A stretch of 54,330 bases of DNA from Fimbriimonadia bacterium. Lineage in GTDB: Bacteria; Armatimonadota; Fimbriimonadia; Fimbriimonadales; Fimbriimonadaceae. Each line of letters opens with the position of its first letter. Positions within the stretch are counted from its first letter, which is position 1. The position numbers and the translations under genes were made by a program. The stretch lies in the NCBI GenBank assembly GCA_030430755.1, contig JAUIKO010000006.1, positions 1 to 54,330 of the forward strand, written 5' to 3'. This document shows positions 28,604 through 35,914 of the stretch, one piece after another. The notes below the pieces were generated by a model that saw only the letters and a program-made list of their open reading frames with translations, was not told where the DNA came from and ran no database searches.

Positions 28604-29242
28604 TCATATTTTACTGGTTTGTTTATATTGAGCTCCATATAAAACATTGCGAGCATACTCATTTAAGCTCATGTCGGACATTTTTGCATGGTTTTCAAGA
28701 TAGTTCATACTTATTTCTAAATCCCAGTTGTTTTTTTGAGAGAGTACTACAGCTGCTCTTTTGATGACTCTTTTCTCTGTATTTGAAGATATCAGAATAT
28801 CAGATGTAGGAGAACTGGTTTTAGATCTATATCTTTCGATAGAAGCATCTATAACTGGAACTAAGTCTGAGTATTGAATAGGTTTTACTAGCCAGGCGCA
28901 AATTTCACAATTTCGTATAATTTTCGATATTTCTAAGCTAGAAGTACTTGTTAATAGTATTACAGGAATATTTAACTGATTCTGTATGAGATTCGCACTG
29001 AAAAGATTGTCTGTGCTAGGTACAGACATATTGAAAATACATGCAGAAGGTTTCAAAGAAGAACATAAATTATAAATATGATCAGGGGAGTTTGTATCTT
29101 GAAGAATCTCGTATCCTGATGCTTCTAGGCTCATTTTAAGTTCTAACTTTGATATATATTCCATATCAAGTAGTACAACTTGACTTAGGTTACTTGTTTT
29201 TTTACAACCTATTTTTTTGAATATTTTATTTAATGTAGCCAT
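28604..29242 (-). CDS. ANTAR-domain regulator with degenerate receiver
   Basis: A 212-residue protein. Residues 20-135 have a receiver-like pattern: VVLLDMEY, then CIFNMSVPS, VILLTSTS and WLVKP with K120. The phosphoacceptor position is N71 instead of Asp, so phosphorylation is unlikely. Residues 157-201 (KRVIKRAAVVLSQKNNW, then NYLENHAKMSDMSLNEYA) match the three-helix ANTAR RNA-binding domain that antiterminates transcription. It is upstream of tgt with a 46-base gap. No histidine kinase is nearby. Its RNA target is unknown; ligand or protein control instead of phosphorylation is inferred. Confidence 0.75.
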   Translation of the reverse strand: MATLNKIFKKIGCKKTSNLSQVVLLDMEYISKLELKMSLEASGYEILQDTNSPDHIYNLCSSLKPSACIFNMSVPSTDNLFSANLIQNQLNIPVILLTSTSSLEISKIIRNCEICAWLVKPIQYSDLVPVIDASIERYRSKTSSPTSDILISSNTEKRVIKRAAVVLSQKNNWDLEISMNYLENHAKMSDMSLNEYARNVLYGAQYKQTSKI

Positions 29243-29395
29243 GATGATTCTTCTATAATATTGTTTAAATATGGATTTATTGACAGCTTACCGATAGTTG
29301 TTTCAGATTGTATGAAAATATTAACAGGAAAAATAATTTAGGGTCTTTTTGCCTATCGGCTTAATACTAAATATAGAATATTGAACTTATAAGAG

Positions 29396-29411
29396 ATACA
29401 ATATATTGTAT
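29396..29411. promoter_or_regulatory. 16-bp perfect palindrome, possible operator
   Basis: ATACAATATATTGTAT lies in the 220-base gap between the ANTAR gene and the end of the subtilase gene, about 150 bases upstream of the ANTAR start. Palindromes made only of A and T near a C/G pair can occur by chance in AT-rich DNA. Confidence 0.3.
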
Positions 29412-29462
29412 TTATTCTGAATTCTGTTCGCAAAGTTGTTACGTTGGATCAATATATCTGTT

Positions 29463-30872
29463 TTACTCTAATAATTCTGAATCGATTTCGTATCCTTTTT
29501 TGCTTAAAAATTCAGCAATTTCATCTTTAAGTGTAGGATCTAGTTTAATAAGTGTACAGACCATCATGCCTAAGGCATCAACGATACCATAAGTGCACCA
29601 TTCCAAGGCATTACTATTTTTTGTTTGAGGGCTGTATTGGGAACTTTTAAAAAGTAATTGAGCTAATGTATTGTGTCCTATATTATTGATTTTATAATGT
29701 TGGATGATTTTAGATGCTAGTGTTATAATGCCGGAAACTATAGGGGCAGAAAGTGAAGTTCCCGTTTTATAGGTGGTACTTGTAGGCTGTTTAGGATAGA
29801 ATTTTTTTATGAGTTCTCCTTCTTCCTGAGTGAACTTTAAATCTAAGGCGCTTTCCAATCTTTTCTTGATAGCTGGAGTTAATTCTATTGAAAGAGTTTG
29901 TATATTTATTCCTGGGGCTGCTATGTGAACCCATTGATTTGATATATTTCTGTCGAGATTATAGTTGGTACCAATTTTTTTGCCTTCATCATCAAATTCA
30001 AAATCAGCTTTTTCACCGTTGAGGGAGCATGCACCTACGGAAATGATATTTGGTATGTCATGTTCAGATTCTAGAAAACCATATCCTGATGGATAAGTAG
30101 GCTCAGTGCTATTATTATTACCTGCTGATGTAATAAATACCATTTGATATTCATCGGATGAAAACTTTTTATAAAATTGATCTAGCTCATGCTCATAAAT
30201 GTATCCTCCCATACTAATGTTGATAGGTGATACTCCGAGTTTTTCATCATGAATAACATTATAGGAATGTTGCAAAGCATCGAGCATGATTTTCAAAACA
30301 ACATTATCCGGAGTGGTTATATTGTCTTCATGTAGTGAAGCTACTTGTATAGGGTATATCCAGTTATTAACACCGATTCCATTTATGAGAAAGTCATTTC
30401 CTGCAATAGCGCCGATAACTCCCGCAACGGCAGTCCCATGTCCATCTAGATCTATTGGGGGAATAGGCTTGCCTTCAAATGTTTGTCCTGCTAACCTGGC
30501 ATTATATCCGATTCTATCTCTTGTTAAATCTTTTAAATTAGGGTGTAGACCCGTATCTAAAATGAATGCAGTGGTTTCAGCATTAATATCAATATGGAAG
30601 TGTTCCATGAGCTCTAGTGCTTCTTTCCATCGAATATATCTCTGATAATCTAAAAGGCTTCCTTCATCTAATGAAGAAGTTGTAAAAGGCTTGAGGTGAT
30701 TATTTTTTTCTCTGTCAAATTTTTTCTCAAGATTTCCATTGATTTGGGAAAGGTTGTTAGAATGAACATTATAACTTTGGTTTAAAAAATTATTAAATAA
30801 ATTTACACAACCAGTAGCTCCAGAAATAATGGCAAAGAGTATGAATATATGTTTACCTTTTATTGACTGCAT
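29463..30872 (-). CDS. Lipoprotein subtilisin-like serine protease
   Basis: A 469-residue S8 peptidase with a lipobox signal peptide (ISGATGC, C22). The catalytic triad is D106 (FILDTG), H145 (DGHGTAVAG) and S373 (TGTSLSAP); the oxyanion asparagine lies in TSAGNNNST. The active-site motifs are complete, so it is probably active at the membrane surface. It is the last of three tandem subtilase genes on the minus strand and the closest relative of its upstream neighbour. No separate propeptide domain is clear. A 14-bp hairpin precedes it. Confidence 0.92.
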   Translation of the reverse strand: MQSIKGKHIFILFAIISGATGCVNLFNNFLNQSYNVHSNNLSQINGNLEKKFDREKNNHLKPFTTSSLDEGSLLDYQRYIRWKEALELMEHFHIDINAETTAFILDTGLHPNLKDLTRDRIGYNARLAGQTFEGKPIPPIDLDGHGTAVAGVIGAIAGNDFLINGIGVNNWIYPIQVASLHEDNITTPDNVVLKIMLDALQHSYNVIHDEKLGVSPINISMGGYIYEHELDQFYKKFSSDEYQMVFITSAGNNNSTEPTYPSGYGFLESEHDIPNIISVGACSLNGEKADFEFDDEGKKIGTNYNLDRNISNQWVHIAAPGINIQTLSIELTPAIKKRLESALDLKFTQEEGELIKKFYPKQPTSTTYKTGTSLSAPIVSGIITLASKIIQHYKINNIGHNTLAQLLFKSSQYSPQTKNSNALEWCTYGIVDALGMMVCTLIKLDPTLKDEIAEFLSKKGYEIDSELLE

Positions 30873-30885
30873 GAGTTTTTCTCAT

Positions 30886-30927
30886 TAGATAGATGTATGG
30901 ATGCAATGTTATTCATACATCTATCTA
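30886..30927 (-). other. 14-bp hairpin between subtilase genes
   Basis: TAGATAGATGTATG (30886-30899) pairs perfectly with CATACATCTATCTA (30914-30927) around a 14-nt loop. It lies between the stop of one subtilase and the start of the next. No T-run follows on the minus strand, so it may be an RNA stability or processing element rather than a terminator. Confidence 0.5.
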
Positions 30928-30948
30928 TCATATTATGTTAATGAGCAT

Positions 30949-32499
30949 TTAATCATTACTTTTCTTTTTAGTGTTTTTTTCTGCTTCTATTTCATCTAAA
31001 TAATTTAATAGATCATCCGTTAGGGATACATTATTTTGAGTTGCATATTCTTTTACTTTACTGGCTTTAGCTCCAGCGAAGACAAGTCCTACAGCCACTG
31101 TACTGGGCATATCCACTGCACCATATTTTGTCCATTCTAGTACTTCTGGGTGTTCTTGGGTTTGAACACTATATCGAGTAGCCTTAAAAAATAGTTGAGA
31201 AATAGTTTCTTGACCGTATCCATATTTTTGATATGCAAGTAAAGGTTTAATAATACCAGCAGCAATGATTCCTGTTACAATAGGTGATGCTAAGGAAGTA
31301 CCCGTTTCTGTGGTGTACATTTCATAATTTTCTGGATAAAGAGCTTCAAGAAGTTCTACATCATTTTTTGTTAGCCCTTTCTTTTGGATAATTGAACCAA
31401 AGGCGTTTTTTATAGCTTTTGTTAAACCAGCAGAAGTCGTAAATATTTTGATACTTGGTGCAGCTACATGTACCCATTGATCAGCAGGGTTTTTAGATTT
31501 GTTATAATTTGAAAACCATGCTCGGTTGCCAGGACTCTTTTCATCATATCCACCAACTGATATTGCTCGGCATTTGTTATCTAAATATTCATAACCATAG
31601 GCAGCAGGATAGGAGGGTTTTGTAGTGTTTTCGTTACCGGCAGCTACAACTGAGATCGTTCCTTTTTTATTTTGTACTAGCTCATCATACAGCTCATGAA
31701 GTTCTAGGGTGTTGTTATATCCTCCGATACTAGCATTTGATACTATGTATGGAAGGTTTACTTTAGATCTTAATTTTTTTAATTCTTCTAATGCCAAAGC
31801 AAGTGTAGCTTCATTTTCATTATTTGTACCAGTTTTGGTATCTTCAGGTGTTGCTAAAACTTTTATACAGAATAATCTTGGATTAATAGCAATACCTCTT
31901 AGTCCTGTATCATTACCGCCTATGGCACCAGCAACACCTGCTACCCCAGTCCCATGACCGTCAAGATCCTTACCAGAACTTCCTAAAACCCGTGCATCGA
32001 GTACCCCTTCTATGTCACCATCTAAATCTGGATGTGCTTTGTTAATACCCGTGTCTAGAATGACACATGGAACGCGGTTATCATCAATATCTATGAATTC
32101 TGCTAGCATTTTTACGCCTTCCAGCCAGCGAATTTTCTTTTGATAATCGATTTCGTCTTGAATAATGATTTCTTTAAATGCATCTGAACTTTTATCATAT
32201 ATAGAAGCAAGAGGATTGTCATTTGTGGTTGAAAAAGACTTGAAATCAAAATTTCCACCAACGGAAGCAGCTTTCGGATGGGCATACATTCTCCAATTTC
32301 CACCTAAGCCGTCATCTATACCTTCTAATGCTTTTCCGCTAGCATCTCTGGCAGATTGAGAGCCATTCTGTCCTTCACTGGAATCACCAAAAAGACTTTG
32401 TACTGAGGGATATCCACTGACTTTAGCTATAGGACTACAGCCTGAACAAAAAATAATCAATCCAATAATATTTAAAAGTTTTCTACTGCGTACTATCAT
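30949..32499 (-). CDS. Lipoprotein subtilisin-like serine protease
   Basis: A 516-residue S8 peptidase with a lipobox (FCSGC, C21), followed by a low-complexity serine- and glycine-rich linker (about 30-65). The triad is D149 (VILDTG), H182 (DGHGTGVAG) and S402 (TGTSLASP); VVAAGNENT supplies the oxyanion asparagine. A shared KIRWLEG segment before the catalytic domain and the EWTKYGAVD segment near the end show it is a paralogue of the downstream gene. It ends with a basic, charged tail. Confidence 0.92.
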   Translation of the reverse strand: MIVRSRKLLNIIGLIIFCSGCSPIAKVSGYPSVQSLFGDSSEGQNGSQSARDASGKALEGIDDGLGGNWRMYAHPKAASVGGNFDFKSFSTTNDNPLASIYDKSSDAFKEIIIQDEIDYQKKIRWLEGVKMLAEFIDIDDNRVPCVILDTGINKAHPDLDGDIEGVLDARVLGSSGKDLDGHGTGVAGVAGAIGGNDTGLRGIAINPRLFCIKVLATPEDTKTGTNNENEATLALALEELKKLRSKVNLPYIVSNASIGGYNNTLELHELYDELVQNKKGTISVVAAGNENTTKPSYPAAYGYEYLDNKCRAISVGGYDEKSPGNRAWFSNYNKSKNPADQWVHVAAPSIKIFTTSAGLTKAIKNAFGSIIQKKGLTKNDVELLEALYPENYEMYTTETGTSLASPIVTGIIAAGIIKPLLAYQKYGYGQETISQLFFKATRYSVQTQEHPEVLEWTKYGAVDMPSTVAVGLVFAGAKASKVKEYATQNNVSLTDDLLNYLDEIEAEKNTKKKSND

Positions 32500-32610
32500 A
32501 TTTTATTCCTTAAACCGCTTAACTTATTATAAAGGTTTGGTTATTTTGCCAGATAATTTACTGTTAAATACATGGTTATTCGCTAACATATACTCAGCTG
32601 TTTGAAATAT

Positions 32611-34266
32611 TTAAGTTTTAGAATGATTACATATAAGTTGTATATCCGAAAAAACGATTTGAAAAGGTTTCACTATGGGATTGTGAATAGATCTTTCGGA
32701 TTCAAATATAATTTTTATTTTGGAGGAGTTCGTTTGAGTAAGAGTATTAAGATTGTTTATCGTGTTAATATCTATAACAAATTCTGAATTGCTATCAGAA
32801 TTTTGTTGCATATGAGTAGATCCACCTAAATAGGTGTAATCTTTAGAAGAGTCATCCCACATATAAACATATGAGTGAAGTTTTTCAGAATCTGTTTTAC
32901 CCTTGATATAAGTTCTTAATTCTTTTAAATGAACAGGGATTTTTTCAATAAAGTAAGTATATTCGACTCGTTCAGATCCATTGTCTGTTGTTTTTGATTT
33001 GAATGAGTTTGAGGGGTTTACAGGAGTTAGTATTTTTTTTTCACTGCCTACCAAAGATAAAAGAGCAGCACTGGCATCAAGCTCTCCGTATTGTGTCCAA
33101 TGTGTGCTTCTGTTTTTAGAACAGCTATCCATTAAGTGTTTTTTAATTTCTTTAGCTGGCATGTTTGGTCTAAGAGCACGCATTAGCCCAATTGTTCCTG
33201 CAACAACTGGAGCTGCCATTGAAGTTCCATGTTCGTATTGATAGATATCATTCCCATCTTTATCTGTAAAAGTACTATAGATGCTTGTTCCAGGGGCTGC
33301 TATATTAACCCAATCCCTTCCATAGTTACTAAAACTTGCTCTTTTTCCAAAATAGTCTATTGCGCCTACAGAGATGGCATAATCATAAGCTGCTGGATAA
33401 TGTTTATTCGAAACACCTGCATTTCCTGCCGCACAAACAACAAGTACATCTTTTTCTTCCGCATATTTAACTGCATTTTCAAAAACTTTATCTGGCCTTG
33501 TATCCACCAAACTTAATAAAACTACTTTGGCACCTTGATTAATAGCAAGAATAATTCCTTTTGCAATATCATCGTTATAGCCTACTCCATCTGATCCAAG
33601 TGCCTTGATAGGCATAACATAACATTTATAACCTACCCCTTTAATACCTATTTTGTTTCCAGATTCTGCTCCGATAATTCCAGCACAATGAGTGCCATGA
33701 CCATTGTCATCAACAGGTTTTTTATGAGGTTCAATTATATTAAAACCCGGGAGTAATCTATTAATAAGGTCTTCATGGTCTTGATCTACACCAGTATCGA
33801 CAACAGCGATTATTGGGAACATATTATTCCATAAGTCTGTATTCATTTTTTCATGAATGACTTGCATGGCTTCATGCCAATGTATTCTGGATAGGTACCA
33901 AGTATTTTTTTCATGATCTATATTTTCTGAATCAATAGGTTCTACTTGTACAGGAGGAATAGAAATTCTTTGCCTATCTTCTACAACTTTCACAAAAGGT
34001 TCTTTGCTTAATATTTCAATGGCAGCACTTTTAGAAATCCCTGTAGGGATTTCTATTCGGCTGATTTTACATGAACATCTTTTGACCTTTGTGCCATTGT
34101 TACCACAGTTGCATTTTACTTTGAACTCTTTAAAATGATGTCTAGCAAGGAAGGCTTTTCTTTGTTTTCCCATGCCGTGTTGAAATTTCACACAAATTTC
34201 TTGAGTGAAAGAGATTTGAGCTATAAAAATAGCAGTGATAGTTAATATACGGTTTAGTTGTTTCAT
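32611..34266 (-). CDS. Secreted subtilisin-like serine protease with extra C-terminal domain
   Basis: A 551-residue S8 peptidase. A cleavable-type signal peptide (about 1-21) is followed by a cysteine-containing region (KCNCGNNG, CSC) and a short inhibitor-I9-like propeptide (EILSKEPFVKVVEDR). The triad is D157 (AVVDTG), H190 (NGHGTHCAG) and S349 (HGTSMAAP), with CAAGNAG as oxyanion region. After about residue 440 there is a beta-rich domain resembling a proprotein-type or carbohydrate-binding sandwich. It is the most classical of the three subtilases and has a lead position in the cluster. Confidence 0.93.
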   Translation of the reverse strand: MKQLNRILTITAIFIAQISFTQEICVKFQHGMGKQRKAFLARHHFKEFKVKCNCGNNGTKVKRCSCKISRIEIPTGISKSAAIEILSKEPFVKVVEDRQRISIPPVQVEPIDSENIDHEKNTWYLSRIHWHEAMQVIHEKMNTDLWNNMFPIIAVVDTGVDQDHEDLINRLLPGFNIIEPHKKPVDDNGHGTHCAGIIGAESGNKIGIKGVGYKCYVMPIKALGSDGVGYNDDIAKGIILAINQGAKVVLLSLVDTRPDKVFENAVKYAEEKDVLVVCAAGNAGVSNKHYPAAYDYAISVGAIDYFGKRASFSNYGRDWVNIAAPGTSIYSTFTDKDGNDIYQYEHGTSMAAPVVAGTIGLMRALRPNMPAKEIKKHLMDSCSKNRSTHWTQYGELDASAALLSLVGSEKKILTPVNPSNSFKSKTTDNGSERVEYTYFIEKIPVHLKELRTYIKGKTDSEKLHSYVYMWDDSSKDYTYLGGSTHMQQNSDSNSEFVIDINTINNLNTLTQTNSSKIKIIFESERSIHNPIVKPFQIVFSDIQLICNHSKT

Positions 34267-34537
34267 GGTTTACCTTGCTAATACTTCTACTGTAAGAATA
34301 GGCTTGAATAAAACATACATTCACTGTTATTTGTTACATTTTTTAAGCAATTTTTTGAGTGCGATGGTTATATTTTCTAATTTTTTTTAAAGTGAAGTGA
34401 AAAGATGAGCCCATGCTATTTAAAAGAGTTCCGTTGAGGTTTTATATATCTAAGGATTCTTTCGCTCAGAAAAGTTTTGAAAGAGTTGATATTTTTCGGT
34501 CTGATATTTATTTATAAAGGGTTTATAATTGATGACT

Positions 34538-34613
34538 TGGTGGAGATGATGGGATTCGAACCCACGACCTCTGCAGTGCGATTGCAGCACTCTCCCAACT
34601 GAGCTACATCCCC
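34538..34613 (-). tRNA. tRNA-Ala, anticodon CGC
   Basis: The minus strand folds as a complete cloverleaf of 76 nt: acceptor GGGGATG/CATCTCC, D stem GCTC/GAGT, anticodon stem CTGCA/TGCAG with loop ATCGCAC, T arm GTGGG-TTCGAAT-CCCAT. The anticodon is CGC (codon GCG). The G3:U70 pair, the main alanine identity element, is present, and CCA is encoded. It lies between mqnA and the subtilase cluster. Confidence 0.95.
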
Positions 34614-34644
34614 AACTCTTTATTAATGTTACCGTTATTACGGT

Positions 34645-35505
34645 TTACATACTACTTGGTAATTTTAATAAAACACCTTTTTGGGCTGGAGATGCTGGAT
34701 TTTTAGAAATATGAGTATTATTGTTCAAGAAGAGATAGTCAATATGCTTATGGAGTAATTTTTTATAAAGCTGAATACCTTTTTCTTCTTGTAATCCTAC
34801 ATTGTAATATAAATGATCTGTGAAATAATTGTCTACATTGAATTTATTCGTGAAAAATCTCTTGCTTATTTTTTTTATTTGATGAAAATAATGATTACTA
34901 TCCGTTTTAGATTTTAACAAAATTTCAAACAACTCACTAGATAAATTATGATGTTGCCAGCAAGCCCACACAAACGGAAGATCAGTGAGCTTTGTCCACC
35001 ATTCTCCAATATCAATAGTTAGATATTTTTTAGTATTGATATTTTTTAGCATTTTTAAACAATAGTCACCTATTAGGAGAGCAGCGTCATTTTTCTTGAG
35101 CATTTTTTCAAGATTTGGGTGTTCATAGGAGAAAACAACATCCTTAGATACCGTTTCTTTAAACAAAATCTGACATAAAGTGACTGAGCTATGAGAGCAT
35201 GTTGCAAGTGCGATGTTACGAATTTCTTGTAAAGGTTTTTTGGAAAAAAGCACAACGCTTAATACTGGACCTGTTGAACAAATTCCAATTTCTTGATACC
35301 TTTGAATGTGGTCATACATCGCTGTAAAGTATGTAGAACTTAACACAGCATCATAATAAGAAAAATCATCTACCGAAATACAGCCGGGTAAGAATTTATC
35401 ACACCTGTCAACTTTATCGTAGTATCCTTCTTCGATGCAGTAGGTTAAAGGTTTGTTGTTAATAAATGGTGGAATGCATATCCTATAGCGCTCTTTCTTT
35501 TCCAT
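34645..35505 (-). CDS. mqnA: Chorismate dehydratase (futalosine menaquinone pathway)
   Basis: A 286-residue MqnA, the first enzyme of the futalosine pathway, which removes water from chorismate to form 3-enolpyruvyl-benzoate. Family landmarks are present: GCISVDDFSYYDAVLSSTYF, then GICSTGPVLSVVLFSKKPLQEI, ALATCSHSSVTL, DAALLIGDYCL and TDLPFVWACW. The protein folds like a periplasmic-binding protein but has no signal peptide, so it is cytoplasmic. Its divergent neighbour is the respiratory operon, consistent with menaquinol as its electron donor. No other mqn gene is present here. Confidence 0.9.
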   Translation of the reverse strand: MEKKERYRICIPPFINNKPLTYCIEEGYYDKVDRCDKFLPGCISVDDFSYYDAVLSSTYFTAMYDHIQRYQEIGICSTGPVLSVVLFSKKPLQEIRNIALATCSHSSVTLCQILFKETVSKDVVFSYEHPNLEKMLKKNDAALLIGDYCLKMLKNINTKKYLTIDIGEWWTKLTDLPFVWACWQHHNLSSELFEILLKSKTDSNHYFHQIKKISKRFFTNKFNVDNYFTDHLYYNVGLQEEKGIQLYKKLLHKHIDYLFLNNNTHISKNPASPAQKGVLLKLPSSM

Positions 35506-35789
35506 GAACTTATATATTATTTATTAAAACAGAGATGAAAAGTTTTTAAAAAGGAAATTTACATAAATTAACTATTTTCATGGACTGTAAAATCGATATT
35601 TCTGTATTTTATTGCCTATGCAGCAGTTGTGCAAAAACGGGTTAATTTTATCCTTTTTTGATGTTTTTCATATCAGTTTAGTTATATTTAAAGATCCATG
35701 AAAATGTATAAATAAGTAATGTTTAATTATGTCTAAAGACTAGATGAAGAACATCCAAGCATCTAAATTGGTCGTATGAAAATACTGTG

Positions 35790-35842
35790 TGACAAACATA
35801 CAAGTTTTTATTCGATAAGTGGAGAATATTGTTGACAAACAT
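35790..35842. repeat. Direct repeat TGACAAACAT overlapping the respiratory promoter
   Basis: The 10-mer TGACAAACAT occurs at 35790-35799 and 35833-35842, 43 bases (about four helical turns) apart. The second copy covers the -35 box of the promoter, a position suited to a regulator binding site. Confidence 0.35.
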
Positions 35843-35860
35843 TGGAATCAATGATATGAT
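35832..35860 (+). promoter_or_regulatory. Near-consensus sigma-70 promoter of the respiratory operon
   Basis: TTGACA (35832-35837), a 17-base spacer and TATGAT (35855-35860). The -35 box is perfect, the spacing is ideal and the -10 differs from consensus at one base. It lies 54 bases before the ctaAB start codon. Confidence 0.8.
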
Positions 35861-35914
35861 GTACTACAGCAATATATCTCAGTACTGTAAATATACTGGG
35901 TAGGAAGCAATTCA

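Larger units (their letters stand above)
35506..35914. other. 409-base intergenic region between mqnA and the respiratory operon
   Basis: This gap has no convincing ORF. It contains a strong plus-strand promoter near its right end (35832-35860), a direct repeat TGACAAACAT (35790 and 35833), and a pair of inverted 10-mers, TTTTCATGGA (35575-35584) and TCCATGAAAA (35695-35704). The mqnA promoter must also lie here but I could not place it. Confidence 0.6.

Noticed and set aside
30286-30645. Plus-strand ORF opposite the subtilase gene
   Set aside because: It is the complement of the conserved catalytic region of a clear S8 protease, with no support of its own.
23276-34613. A prophage or integrative element next to tRNA-Ala
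   Set aside because: No integrase, transposase, phage structural gene or repeat of the tRNA end was seen.
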